From: DASQYE01 sp036389675
GTDB taxonomy: Bacteria; Acidobacteriota; Blastocatellia; Pyrinomonadales; Pyrinomonadaceae
Reading direction: 5' to 3'
Assembly (NCBI GenBank): GCA_036389675.1
Contig: DASVWI010000019.1
Coordinates: 62,001 to 126,000 of the forward strand
Length of the DNA stretch: 64,000 bases
Position 1 is the stretch's first letter; each line of letters begins with the position of its first letter. The notes below the pieces were generated by a model. That model made no database searches. It saw nothing but the letters and a program-made list of their open reading frames with translations, and had not been told where the DNA came from. Of the stretch, positions 54,825 through 63,950 are shown piece after piece. A program made the position numbers and the translations under genes.

Positions 54825-54859
54825 CTGAAGTTTTGTCAGCCCGACTGACGTTTCGTCAG
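54825..54859 (-). promoter_or_regulatory. Tandem activator-binding sites (UAS-like) upstream of the subunit operon
   Basis: On the minus strand: CTGAC-GAAAC-GTCAG (54859-54845, perfect) then CTGAC-AAAAC-TTCAG (54839-54825, one mismatch), five bases apart. Centres are 158 and 138 bp before the -12 element, against 154 and 135 at the other end of the locus. Confidence 0.75.
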
Positions 54860-54912
54860 TCTTCAGGAGGCTATTGATGATACGGATGCTCAGGTCAGTG
54901 CCATACGCGCGC

Positions 54913-56757
54913 TTAGACGTTTAGGTCAAAGAGGTCGCGGTGAATCCGTGCGATCTCCTCGACGTGAACTTTCGGCTGGCGATCATAGGTGAGCAGGCCG
55001 TTTATCTCCTGCTCTATGTCCGTCAACTGCGTGTAGCAGAAGCCGGCGACAAAACGCAGGCTGCTGATGCCTTCCATCAAATCACGATACTTCGCCAGCA
55101 GCTCTTCCGGCGTGTGGAATGAGCCGTAGAACTTGTAGAGCATGTCGCGCTTTTCGGGCGGGATGCCGGGCGGGATGAGCAGGAAACCGCCGACCTCCGT
55201 GAGCATGATGGGCTGGCCGCGATAGCGCGAGCCCAGCACGAAGAGCGGCTTATTACCTATCCACACGTGCGCGGGAAGGTCTCCGCCGTGGCTCGCCTCC
55301 TGATAACGCTCGCGCAGGCGCTCAGCCGTCGGCGTGTAGTCGTGAATGGCGCAGATGTCCGTGATGTCCGTGTGCTCCCAGCCGTCGTTATCGATGACGG
55401 GACGCCTCGGGTCGATCTGCCGCGTCATGGCGACCATCCGCTCGATGAAGGCATACTGGCCCGGATGGCTCCGGCGCAGCCCGGGAAAACCCATGCTCTC
55501 GTTGACCGGAACCCAGCAGATGATGCACGGATGATTGTAGTCGCGGCGGACTGCCACCTTCCATTCCGCCGCCAGTCGCTCTTCGGCCTGCGACGACCAC
55601 TCGCGCGCGTTTGGCATCTCTTCCCAGACGAGCAGGCCCAGGCGGTCGCACCAGTAGAGCCAGCGCGGGTCTTCTATCTTCTGGTGCTTACGCACGCCGT
55701 TGAAGCCCATGCGCTTGACCATCTCCACGTCCGCGCGCAGGGCTTCGTCCGAGGGCGCGGCCAGATAACTCTCCGGCCAGTAGCCCTGATCCAGCACCAT
55801 CGCCAGATAGGTGGGCCGCCCGTTCAAAACTATGCGGCCATCGCGCAGCTCCACCTCGCGTATGCCGGCGTAAGATCGAACCTCGTCGAGCAGTTGATCG
55901 CCCTCGAAGAGGCGCACGCGCAGGTCATAGAGATGAGGCTCGGCTGGCGACCAGAGCCGGGCGTCGGGAATGGTTAAGTGTAGCCAGCCGGTGGCGGTCG
56001 AAATGTTTTCGGTGACGTGTGCGACCTGACGGTCGCCGTCAAACGCTTCGGCCTCTATGCGCCATGGGGCTGAAGGCGCGTGCAGGTAAACGGTAACCTC
56101 TATGGCGCTGCGGCTGACAGAAGGGTTGATGACGATCTCATTGATGCGAACGGTCGGAGCGGGCTCAAGCCAGACGGTCTGCCAGATGCCGGTCGTGCAG
56201 TAGTAATCAATATCATGCGGGAGGCCCGTGGTTGATTGCTTGCCTCTGGGCTGGCGCGGGTTCTGCCGGTCTTCGACGCGCACGACGAGCCGGTTTTTCC
56301 CCTGATTCAAATAAGGGGCGATGTCGAACTCGAAGGGGACGTGCCCGCCCTGATGGTGTCCGACCTCCTGACCGTTGACCCAGACGGTCGAACGATAATC
56401 GACCGCGCCGAAGTGCAACAGCACGTCCTGCCCGCGTCGCCAATCCGCGGGCACTTCAAAACTGCGCGCGTACCAGACGACCTCGTGAATCCCTTTATCG
56501 TTGATGCCGGAAAGCTGGCACTGATAGGGGAAGGGAACGACGATGCGCTTTTCCAGCGCCAGCCCGTATTGCCAGCCGCGCTGGCGCCCCTCGTTCTCGT
56601 CGTCGTAGGCGAACTCCCATTCGCCGTTCAGATTCAGCCACTCCGGGCGGACAAATTGCGGGCGCGGGTATTCCAGGCGCGGAACGATAATCTGGGAATG
56701 TTCCATCAAGGATGAATCGGGACTACTGCTGCGTTTCAGGCTGACTGCGGATTTCAT
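54913..56757 (-). CDS. Glycoside hydrolase family 2 protein
   Basis: A 614-residue GH2 enzyme without signal peptide. Residues about 25-205 are the sugar-binding jelly roll (LNLNGEWEFAYDD, GAVDYRSTVWVNGQEVG), 205-300 the Ig-like sandwich, 300-614 the TIM barrel. The acid/base is Glu420 in VPVNES, the nucleophile Glu521 in IMLTEVGGF; KRMGFNGVRKHQ lines the pocket. Beta-galactosidase, beta-glucuronidase or beta-mannosidase activity is possible. ATG 56757 is kept, though Met18 is also plausible; neither has a clear Shine-Dalgarno. It lies downstream of the glf gene group. Confidence 0.88.
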   Translation of the reverse strand: MKSAVSLKRSSSPDSSLMEHSQIIVPRLEYPRPQFVRPEWLNLNGEWEFAYDDENEGRQRGWQYGLALEKRIVVPFPYQCQLSGINDKGIHEVVWYARSFEVPADWRRGQDVLLHFGAVDYRSTVWVNGQEVGHHQGGHVPFEFDIAPYLNQGKNRLVVRVEDRQNPRQPRGKQSTTGLPHDIDYYCTTGIWQTVWLEPAPTVRINEIVINPSVSRSAIEVTVYLHAPSAPWRIEAEAFDGDRQVAHVTENISTATGWLHLTIPDARLWSPAEPHLYDLRVRLFEGDQLLDEVRSYAGIREVELRDGRIVLNGRPTYLAMVLDQGYWPESYLAAPSDEALRADVEMVKRMGFNGVRKHQKIEDPRWLYWCDRLGLLVWEEMPNAREWSSQAEERLAAEWKVAVRRDYNHPCIICWVPVNESMGFPGLRRSHPGQYAFIERMVAMTRQIDPRRPVIDNDGWEHTDITDICAIHDYTPTAERLRERYQEASHGGDLPAHVWIGNKPLFVLGSRYRGQPIMLTEVGGFLLIPPGIPPEKRDMLYKFYGSFHTPEELLAKYRDLMEGISSLRFVAGFCYTQLTDIEQEINGLLTYDRQPKVHVEEIARIHRDLFDLNV

Positions 56758-56826
56758 AAAGACTTATACAAAATATGGACGCGGTTGTATATATCTGCAT
56801 GATGGCCGCCAACCGCGCTTAATAAT

Positions 56827-56859
56827 TATGCCCGGCATGACACTCTCATGCCGGGCATA
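56827..56859. terminator. Strong hairpin between the GH2 gene and the GH1-RmlD gene
   Basis: Arms 56827-56840 (TATGCCCGGCATGA) and 56846-56859 are perfectly complementary, 14 bp, loop 5. On the minus strand it is followed by ATAATTATTAAG, a poor T-tract. It likely reduces read-through from the glf operon into the GH2 gene. Confidence 0.65.
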
Positions 56860-56897
56860 TATGGATGCCTCGCGGCGCGGCGGGGTTTGCCTCTTTT

Positions 56898-59162
56898 TCA
56901 TTGGCGGGCCTGCTGGCGCTCGGCCTCGTATCGCGGCTGCTCGAATCGCGTCTCGCATTCTTTGAAGTAACGCGAGACGGCGTCTTCGAGGGAAGGCAGA
57001 AGCAGCCCGCGCTGACTCGTGAGAACCGTGTAGGCCGGGCGCGGCGCGGCGAGTCCGAGTGAAAGACTTGGCCGTGCGTCCACGAGCGAAGCGTCCAGAC
57101 CTGCGAGGTCTGCGACCGACCTGGCCCACTCGGCCCACGTCACAGCGCCGGCGTTGGCTATGTGCCATATCCCGCGCTCGCCGTCTATCAGCAGGTCCAG
57201 GCTCGCGTGCACGAGGTCTGGGACGTAGGTTGGCGAAACGGTCGCGTCCGACGCGGCGGCGAAAGCGCGTCCGGCTGAAAGCTCGCGCAGCACGACGGTC
57301 ACAAAATTATATTCGTCCCATGGGCTAAAGAACGCGCTCGTGCGTATGACCAGAGACGAGGGGTGCGCTCCGAGGATGCGTGTTTCCGCGTCGGCTTTGC
57401 TCTGCCCGTAAACATTGAGCGGAGCGGTCGCGTCGTCTTCCACGTACGGGCACAGCTTCGTTCCGTCAAAGACAAGGTCGGAGGAAAACGAGAGCAGGGA
57501 GATACCGTGCGCGGCACAGGCGGCAGCAAGCTGCGCCGGGCCTTCGGTGTTTTCACGATGGCACAGCGCAGGCTCGCGCTCGGCTTCGTCCACGCGGACG
57601 TAGCCCGCCGCGTTGACTATCGCCCAGGGCTGGTATTCACCGACCGCCCTCTCAACTGAGACGGGGTCGGCGATGTCCAGCTCGCGGCGCGTCAGCAGTC
57701 GATAAGAGAGACCGCGCACCTCGCACAGCCGCGCAAAGCTGTGCCCGAGCGTTCCGGTCGCTCCCGTAATCAAAAGCGGGCGCGTCGCTCCGCGTCGCAT
57801 CTGTACGCCGGGCGTCCTGGTCGGTTGCAGCGCGCGTCGATTCGTGCGCGGCGCAGGGCCTACGGGCGGATAGTGCAGCCTGTCCAGCCTGCGCCACCAA
57901 CCGGGCGCGTCAAGCACAGGATGGTCATGCTCGCGCCCCGCCGCCAGATCGCGCAGCATGCGCGCCAGCGCCGTCGGGCGCGGGCTTCGACTCCGCATGT
58001 CGAACACACCGGGCTCGTAGTGCCCGACGGCTCGCGTCAGCAGACAGTTCCAATCATACGCGCCGAGCAGAGACCATGCCGTCACAGCGCGCACATCCGC
58101 CCCGCCTCTCCTGGCGGCGCAGGCTCCGTCCCAGACCTCCTTGAGCCAGCGCAGTTGCTCTTCACGCGTGCAGCCAAGGTGAGCCTCCGTCACGGCGACG
58201 GGCAGCTCATAACGCTCCCAGGTCTCTTCGATCAGCACCTTCGGTCCCGCCATGCCTTCGGCCCTGACGCGCACCGCCTCGACATCTGCATAAGCGTGCC
58301 GACCGTTGCCGCCGTGTGAGCTGACGGGATAACGCGCCTTCCGCTCGTCAAGAAAACGCTCGCTCGTCAGGTAGTGATTGATGCCTATGATGTCCGGCGG
58401 GCAAGCGTTATCAATGAACCATTCAAGGTCTGATTGATTGACGCCGACCCATTGAAGGTAATCATGAAGGGGGTGGTCGCGCCGGACGCGACCCGTCAAC
58501 AGGTCGTAGGTGAGCCAGCGCCGCTCGTTTTCAAAAGCCGCCTGATCGGCGAGCGTGCGTGTGCTGAAGGTCTTGCCGAGGTCTTCGGTCTGAACGAGCT
58601 GGGCCGTGGGGTTGATCTCGCGTATGGCGCGCATCGCGAGCACGATGGCGCGACACTGCGTAAGCAGCGCACGCGCGAAGGTCAGGTCGTCTCGCCCGTG
58701 CGGATACCAGTGGCCGTAGAGGCCGCTGAAGCGCGCCGTCGTCAGCGGCTCGTTGACGGGCGTGTAAGCATCGACCCAGGGGAAGCGCTCAGCGACCGCG
58801 CGCGCAAATTGAGCGAGCTTCTCCGGGAACGCGCAGTCCAGAAGGCTGGTCGAGCGCGGGCCGCTGCCATGATGAAGGAGGCCGACGATGGGACGCACAC
58901 GAAGCTCGCGCAGGCGCGTCAGGCGCTCGTCGGCCCAGGCCCAATCGGCGCGCTCGATTCCATCGGGCGCGGTTCGCTCCCACAACACGGGGTAGCGAAG
59001 GGCACGCACGCCGAGCGCGGCGAAAAGCTCCAGATCACTCAGGCGCGCGGCGTGTCCGCTCTGCTCCATCTGGTCGTAGTACAGATCACCGACACGATTG
59101 ACCGTACATTCGACCCCGGCCCACACTTCCAGCGGGCTGGTGAGGTTCGGCTCTCCCGGCAT
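56898..59162 (-). CDS. Fusion of a GH1-like glycosidase with an RmlD-like sugar-nucleotide reductase
   Basis: A 754-residue, two-part protein; AGGAGG precedes ATG 59162. Residues 1-430 are GH1-like: LRYPVLWERTAPDG, YTPVNEPL (acid/base Glu138) and PVAVTEAHLG (nucleophile Glu326). Residues about 461-735 are RmlD-like: LLITGATGTLGHSF (NADPH loop 466-479), VNAAGYVRVDEAE, SSDLVFDG, YGQSKADAE (Tyr-x3-Lys). RmlD makes dTDP-rhamnose; a glycosidase in the same chain is unusual. glf and a glycosyltransferase are directly upstream (25- and 60-base gaps), so a role in galactofuranose- or deoxysugar-containing glycan is likely. Confidence 0.88.
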   Translation of the reverse strand: MPGEPNLTSPLEVWAGVECTVNRVGDLYYDQMEQSGHAARLSDLELFAALGVRALRYPVLWERTAPDGIERADWAWADERLTRLRELRVRPIVGLLHHGSGPRSTSLLDCAFPEKLAQFARAVAERFPWVDAYTPVNEPLTTARFSGLYGHWYPHGRDDLTFARALLTQCRAIVLAMRAIREINPTAQLVQTEDLGKTFSTRTLADQAAFENERRWLTYDLLTGRVRRDHPLHDYLQWVGVNQSDLEWFIDNACPPDIIGINHYLTSERFLDERKARYPVSSHGGNGRHAYADVEAVRVRAEGMAGPKVLIEETWERYELPVAVTEAHLGCTREEQLRWLKEVWDGACAARRGGADVRAVTAWSLLGAYDWNCLLTRAVGHYEPGVFDMRSRSPRPTALARMLRDLAAGREHDHPVLDAPGWWRRLDRLHYPPVGPAPRTNRRALQPTRTPGVQMRRGATRPLLITGATGTLGHSFARLCEVRGLSYRLLTRRELDIADPVSVERAVGEYQPWAIVNAAGYVRVDEAEREPALCHRENTEGPAQLAAACAAHGISLLSFSSDLVFDGTKLCPYVEDDATAPLNVYGQSKADAETRILGAHPSSLVIRTSAFFSPWDEYNFVTVVLRELSAGRAFAAASDATVSPTYVPDLVHASLDLLIDGERGIWHIANAGAVTWAEWARSVADLAGLDASLVDARPSLSLGLAAPRPAYTVLTSQRGLLLPSLEDAVSRYFKECETRFEQPRYEAERQQARQ

Positions 59163-59187
59163 AAATATCCTCCTACGTTTGGCCGCC

Positions 59188-60372
59188 TTAGCGAGTGGTT
59201 AAGGCAACTTCTTGCAGGACTTGATTTGAGCTTTCCATTCGATGACCGTTGCCGCCCGCGCCAGCCACGGCGACCAGTCGCTTGGCCCCGCTGATCTTGG
59301 AGTAGACGGTGAGCGCCTGCGCCACAATCTGGTCCATGTTGTAGTACTTGTAGGTCGCCAGCCGCCCAACGAAATGCACGCCCGGCGTCGCATCCGCCAA
59401 CGCCTTGTACTTCGCATAGACTTCCGCGTTCTCTTTCCTCGGCACGGGATAATAAGGGTCGCCTTCCGATTGCGGAAACTCGTAGACGATGCTCGTCTTC
59501 GCGTGCTCCTGTCCCGTCAGGTACTTGAACTCCGTCGTGCGCGTGTACAGATGCTCGTTCGGATAATTGACGACGGGCGCTGGTTGAAAGACCTCTTTGT
59601 CGTGCGTCTCGTGCTTGAATTCGAGCGAGCGATACTGCAATTTCCCGTAGCGATAGTCGAAGTAGCTGTCGACGGGGCCGGTGTAGATCATCTCGCGATA
59701 GGGAATCTCCTGCTCTATCTCTCGATAATCTGTATTGAGCATGATCTTGATGTTGGGATGATCGAGCATGCGCTCGAACATGCGCGTGTAGCCGTGCTTC
59801 GGCATCGCCTGATAGCTATCGGTGAAATAGCGGTCATCGCGATTAGTCCTCGTCGGCACGCGCGAAGTCACGGAGGCGTCCAGCTCCGAAGGGTCTAAGC
59901 CCCACTGCTTGCGCGTGTAGTTGCGGAAGAATTTTTCGTAAAGCTCGCGCCCCACCTTGCTGACCACGACATCCTCGGAGGTGCGTATCTTTTCGACAGG
60001 CTCGGCCACGCTCTTGAAGAACTCTTCGACCTGAAAGGAAGTCAGATTGAGCCCGTACAGCTTGTTGATGGTGTCCAGATTGATCGGCATCGGGACGTGC
60101 TGCCCGTCAACGTGGGCCAACACGCGATGCTGGTAAGAGCGCCACTCCGTAAACCGCGTGAGGTACTCGAAGACCTCGCGCGAGTTGGTATGAAAGATGT
60201 GCGGCCCATACTTGTGTACGAGGATACCGTCATCGTTATAGTGATCGTAAGCGTTGCCCCCGATATGCGGGCGCTTATCACAGATCAAAACACGCTTGTT
60301 CGCGCCACTGGCTAAACGCTCGGCCAGCACACTCCCGGCGAAACCTGCTCCAACGATTAAATAATCAAACAT
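59188..60372 (-). CDS. glf: UDP-galactopyranose mutase
   Basis: A 394-residue flavoenzyme. ATG 60372 (MFDYLIVGAGFAGSVLAERLA) is chosen so that the Rossmann loop is N-terminal, as in the family. KYGPHIFHTNSREVFEYL is the signature around the active site; KQWGLDPSELDASVTSRVPTRTNRDDRYF binds UDP-Gal, with conserved Arg residues; FVGRLATYKYYNMDQIVAQAL ends it. It converts UDP-galactopyranose to UDP-galactofuranose. It lies between a glycosyltransferase gene and the GH1-RmlD gene. Confidence 0.95.
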   Translation of the reverse strand: MFDYLIVGAGFAGSVLAERLASGANKRVLICDKRPHIGGNAYDHYNDDGILVHKYGPHIFHTNSREVFEYLTRFTEWRSYQHRVLAHVDGQHVPMPINLDTINKLYGLNLTSFQVEEFFKSVAEPVEKIRTSEDVVVSKVGRELYEKFFRNYTRKQWGLDPSELDASVTSRVPTRTNRDDRYFTDSYQAMPKHGYTRMFERMLDHPNIKIMLNTDYREIEQEIPYREMIYTGPVDSYFDYRYGKLQYRSLEFKHETHDKEVFQPAPVVNYPNEHLYTRTTEFKYLTGQEHAKTSIVYEFPQSEGDPYYPVPRKENAEVYAKYKALADATPGVHFVGRLATYKYYNMDQIVAQALTVYSKISGAKRLVAVAGAGGNGHRMESSNQVLQEVALTTR

Positions 60373-60432
60373 CTCTTTTTTCTCTCTCCCCAAATGTTCT
60401 TCGACGTAATAGTTATAGCTTGCGGCGCAAGC

Positions 60433-61698
60433 TCAGTCTCCGGTCACAAAGCTCGTGGCACTTAAGGCCGTAGCGGCGCGCGCCGTCCTCGTCCCGATGA
60501 CGGCTGCCTGCGGCGCTCGCGAAGCGATGGAGGCGCGGCGCGCACTGATCACGTCATCGATCAATTCCGTCATACGCTTCCAGGTGCGATCCCAGGAGGT
60601 CTGCGAAAGAAAGGCGTCAACCTCGCGCAAGCGCTCCGCGCTGTCGCCCGTCATCGCCGCCTCGATGGCCGCGGTGAAATCCTCCGGCGTGTCGGCTATG
60701 TGCACCAGCCGCTGCTCGCCGTAGGGCCGAACCACGTCGCGAATCGAAGTCGAGACGACAGGGCAACCGGCGGCTAGGTATTCAGGCGTCTTCGTCGGAC
60801 TGATGAAGCGTGTGGATTCGTTGCGCGCAAAGGGCAGCAGCGCCACGTCCCAGCCCGAAAGATATGCGGGCAGCTCCGCGTAAGACTTGCCCCCCAGATA
60901 GTGAAGGTTCGGGCGTTGCGGCAATGTCTCGGGGTCAATCTTCACGACCGGGCCAATGATGACCAGATGCCAGTCGGGCCTCGCTTCGGCGACGCGACCG
61001 ATCAGCTCGATGTCCATCCGCTCGTCTATGACGCCGAAGAAGCCAAGGCGCGGGTGCGGAATGTCTGCCTGATCCGCTGGGTCTGTCTTGATGCTGCGGG
61101 CCTGCGCGAAATGCGGCGCGTCAATGCTCGAAGGAAAGGCGTAGACAGCCGGGTGACGGTCGCGCTTGGCTTCGTAAAGACTCTGCCCGCCCGTGAAAAC
61201 CAGATCGGCCCTTTCGAACAACTCGGCCTCGCGCTCTTTCAGTATGGGCGGCGCTCCCTTGAAGGCCGACAACTCGTCCATGCAATCGTAAATGACGGCC
61301 AGCGGTTTCAGGTGACGCGACCACGCACACGCCATCGGCGTGTAATACCAGAGCAGGTGCGCCTCTATCTTTTGTTCGCTGAACAGGCGATCAATCATGC
61401 TCCGCAACACGGAGTCCAATGACTCTGTGCCGATCAGCTCATTGGGCAGATGCGGGACTACGACGCGCACGCCCGAGTCGCGCTCTGTGATGTCCAGATG
61501 CATTGGCCCATCACCGAAGATGGGCTCTTCGACGAAGAAGACGCGACGCTCGTTGGCGAAACGACTCAAAAGATGCTGCGGTCTCTGATAAACAAAATCC
61601 CAGCGCAAATGTGAAAGACAAACCAGGTCAGGAGATTCCGCCTTGGGCCTGCCCGCCGTTCCTAAATAGCTATGCAATTCTTCCTTGATGTTTCTCAT
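60433..61698 (-). CDS. Glycosyltransferase family 1/4 protein
   Basis: A 421-residue GT-B enzyme: LVCLSHLRWDFVYQRPQHLLSRFA at the N-terminus is common in surface-glycan transferases found beside glf. AVIYDCMDELSAFKGAP marks the end of the first lobe. The donor site is FGVIDERMDIELIGRVA, then SPTKTPEYLAAGCPVVSTSIRDVV (about 320-343). It may use the UDP-galactofuranose made by the next gene, but donor specificity cannot be read. First gene of the minus-strand operon; upstream is a 655-bp non-coding region. Confidence 0.85.
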   Translation of the reverse strand: MRNIKEELHSYLGTAGRPKAESPDLVCLSHLRWDFVYQRPQHLLSRFANERRVFFVEEPIFGDGPMHLDITERDSGVRVVVPHLPNELIGTESLDSVLRSMIDRLFSEQKIEAHLLWYYTPMACAWSRHLKPLAVIYDCMDELSAFKGAPPILKEREAELFERADLVFTGGQSLYEAKRDRHPAVYAFPSSIDAPHFAQARSIKTDPADQADIPHPRLGFFGVIDERMDIELIGRVAEARPDWHLVIIGPVVKIDPETLPQRPNLHYLGGKSYAELPAYLSGWDVALLPFARNESTRFISPTKTPEYLAAGCPVVSTSIRDVVRPYGEQRLVHIADTPEDFTAAIEAAMTGDSAERLREVDAFLSQTSWDRTWKRMTELIDDVISARRASIASRAPQAAVIGTRTARAATALSATSFVTGD

Positions 61699-62353
61699 GT
61701 GTTTAGCCTCTATCTGACCAAGTATTATTCCCGCCCTGATCTATATTCCCTACCGCTTCTCATAGCGAAGCGCGCGGCAGCGACATCCGTATGAAGCTTA
61801 CGAGCGCGCGCCCATTGTTTAAGCGCAGAGTCCCTTAGCTTAGCGCGATTCTGTCACGGTTTAGTCGCTGATGAGCCGCTTTTTTATAAATTTAATGCAC
61901 GCTCTTAACCGTTAGAGACGTGAAAGCAAAAGCGCGCCAGCGCCACTTGGGGGGAAATAGATACGCCACATCCGAACTAATGGATGCGTCGGTTCTTGCG
62001 AGAGATACTTGACCTGTTAAGGATCAAGACGTTGAGCCCGTCTCGCTGGCTAACCGAACGTGAGTTTTCCGTTCTGGGGAAATTGTGAAGTGATTATAGC
62101 ACAGCACTCGCAAAGGTCTGTACGTTTGCGTACTATTTTTTTACACGACGGAACGCTCATCAATAGGGGTATGGCCCAAGCCGAGGCGATTCGCTCATCA
62201 ATACAGCCTTACGCCTGCGAATTGAAACCTGCGTTTCCATTAGAGCCGACAATGGCCTTACGGTAGAATGGAGCTTCCTCGTTTGAGAATCGAAACGATA
62301 AAAAGTGGGCTCGCTCTCTTAGAGCCATCGGATGGAAAAATTGGCCGCCGCCT
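61699..62353. other. Long intergenic region between divergent genes
   Basis: This 655-bp stretch holds the promoter of the glycosyltransferase-glf operon (minus) and of the methyltransferase (plus). It contains A/T-rich parts at 61880-61900 and 62135-62145 and no convincing open frame, tRNA or hairpin. A frame at 62060-62266 is open but has no ribosome binding site or family likeness. An RNA gene cannot be excluded. Confidence 0.4.
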
Positions 62354-63217
62354 GTGATCGACGTGACCGATTATCTTAAATACAGAAACGATTTCAGCAA
62401 TCCTGATCTGGCCTCCGTCATTGACGAGTTGTCCTTCTGGTCGTCAAGGTTCGGCCAACTGTTGTTCAATCAGATAGAGCTACGCCGCGCCGTCAAAATC
62501 CTTGACGTTGGCTGCGCGAACGGATTTCCTTTGTTCGAGCTGGCGCATGTCTTCGGCAGCTCGTGCCAGCTCACGGGTCTGGACATCTGGCGGGAAGCTC
62601 TCAAGAGAGCGCGGCTCAAGCTGAGGATTTACGGGCTGTCCAACGTGAATCTCGTCGAAGCCGATGGCGCTCAACAACCCTTCGCGGATGAAACCTTTGA
62701 GCTGATCGTCTCCAACCTGGGTCTTAACAACTGGTCGCATCCCGCACACGTGCTCTCGGAATGTTTCCGCGTCGCGAAGGCTGGCGCGAGAATCTTTCTG
62801 ACGACAAACGTCGAGGGCCATTACCGTGAGTTCTACGATCTCTTCAGAGAAACCCTGAGAGAGCGCGACAGGCCCGAGTACCTTGATAGGCTGCGGGCAC
62901 AGGAGGCCCATCGCGGAACTAAAGATTCGCATTGCGAGCTTTTGCGGCAGGCCGGCTGGACTCTCACGCGGGTCGTCGAAGACAGCTTCCGTCTGCGGTT
63001 CATCGACGGCAGCGCCTTCCTCAATCACTCTCTGACCCGCATAGGTTTTCTGGACGGGTGGAGAAGCGTCGTCGATGCGGAGGATGAGCAGCGAGTCTTC
63101 GAGAGCGTCGAGCGCAAGCTCAACGAAGCGGCCAGCATCCGTGGCGAGCTAACGATGACCGTGCCGATGCTCTATCTGGAAGCGTTGAAAACCCCCTCAG
63201 CACCGGATAAGAATTAA
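62354..63217 (+). CDS. Class I SAM-dependent methyltransferase
   Basis: A 287-residue protein. LDVGCANGFPLFELAHVFG (about residues 50-68) is motif I for SAM; LTGLDIWREALKRAR holds the acidic ribose-binding residue; VEADGAQQPFADETFELIVSNLGLNNW is motif II-III. This is a UbiE/COQ5-like methyltransferase with a short C-terminal extension. Substrate unknown. The GTG start is weakly supported. Its TAA stop is contributed by the first bases of an ATTAACAGGG element. Confidence 0.82.
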   Translation: MIDVTDYLKYRNDFSNPDLASVIDELSFWSSRFGQLLFNQIELRRAVKILDVGCANGFPLFELAHVFGSSCQLTGLDIWREALKRARLKLRIYGLSNVNLVEADGAQQPFADETFELIVSNLGLNNWSHPAHVLSECFRVAKAGARIFLTTNVEGHYREFYDLFRETLRERDRPEYLDRLRAQEAHRGTKDSHCELLRQAGWTLTRVVEDSFRLRFIDGSAFLNHSLTRIGFLDGWRSVVDAEDEQRVFESVERKLNEAASIRGELTMTVPMLYLEALKTPSAPDKN

Positions 63218-63326
63218 CAGGGATGGACAGAGATGGTCAGGATAAAGAAAAAGAGATGAAGCATTCATGTCATTTAGTTTTCATCCCGCTTTCAGTTTTT
63301 ATCCTGACCATCTGTGTCTGATTCTG
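63211..63326. repeat. ATTAACAGGG-family palindromic element, copy 6
   Basis: GAATTAACAGGGATGGACAG followed by AGATGGTCAGGATAA; right side TTTATCCTGACCATCTGTGT. The left edge contains the methyltransferase stop codon. It fills the spacer before the DinB gene. Confidence 0.85.
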
Positions 63327-63348
63327 CTTTTCAGAAGGAGTACACGAG

Positions 63349-63861
63349 ATGATAAGAACTGTTGCGTGGTTCGAGCGTGAATTCTCTTTTGATCTTCCGC
63401 TCTGGATGTACCCGAACGTGATAGAGCGTTTGCGTGGCACTCCGGCACGGTTGGAAGATCGCATCGGCTCGCTATCTGTAGAAGCGCTGACGCGCCGCGA
63501 CGGCGATAGGTGGTCTGTAAAGGAGCACGCCGGTCATCTGCTGGACTTGGGCACGCTCGACCTCGCACGCCTTGATGATTATGAGGCGGGGCGTGAGAGT
63601 CTGTGCCCGGCTGATCGTGAGAATCGAAAAACCTACGAAGCGGATCACAACGCGCGCGCGGTCGCGGACATTCTGCGTGAATTTCGCGCCGAGCGGGCGG
63701 CGTTCGTGCGGCGGCTGGAAGGGTTCGACGAAGAGTTTATCAAACGCTCAGCCCTGCACCAGCGACTTAAGACCGAGATGCGCGTGCTTGATTTCGCCTT
63801 CTTCATCGCCGAGCACGACGATCATCACCTGGCCCGCATCACCGAATTGATTCACGCCTGA
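63349..63861 (+). CDS. DinB-family metal-binding protein
   Basis: A 170-residue four-helix DinB/YfiT-type protein. The three candidate metal-binding His lie in VKEHAGHLLDLGTLD (near residue 60) and in IAEHDDHHLARI (about 154-163). AAGGAG is 10 bases before ATG 63349. Family members are used in thiol transfer (bacillithiol- or mycothiol-dependent) or hydrolysis, but many have no known role. It shares only the domain type with the N-terminal part of EgtB. Confidence 0.85.
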   Translation: MIRTVAWFEREFSFDLPLWMYPNVIERLRGTPARLEDRIGSLSVEALTRRDGDRWSVKEHAGHLLDLGTLDLARLDDYEAGRESLCPADRENRKTYEADHNARAVADILREFRAERAAFVRRLEGFDEEFIKRSALHQRLKTEMRVLDFAFFIAEHDDHHLARITELIHA

Positions 63862-63902
63862 GAGAAAAGATGAGAGGAATACTTCCGTCTCCTGCAAGGC
63901 TT

Positions 63903-63936
63903 TCCCTTCATCCTTTATCCTTGCGGCCTTCATCCA
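63903..63936. repeat. Degenerate CATCCTT-unit stretch
   Basis: TTCCCTTCATCCTTTATCC and TTGCGGCCTTCATCC resemble the right arm of the GGATGAA family. A left arm is not clear, so this may be a decayed copy. Confidence 0.4.
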
Positions 63937-63950
63937 GAAGCATCGCCTGA

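Noticed and set aside
62060..62266. A 68-codon plus-strand frame in the long intergenic region
   Set aside because: No ribosome binding site, no domain and atypical composition. Treated as non-coding.
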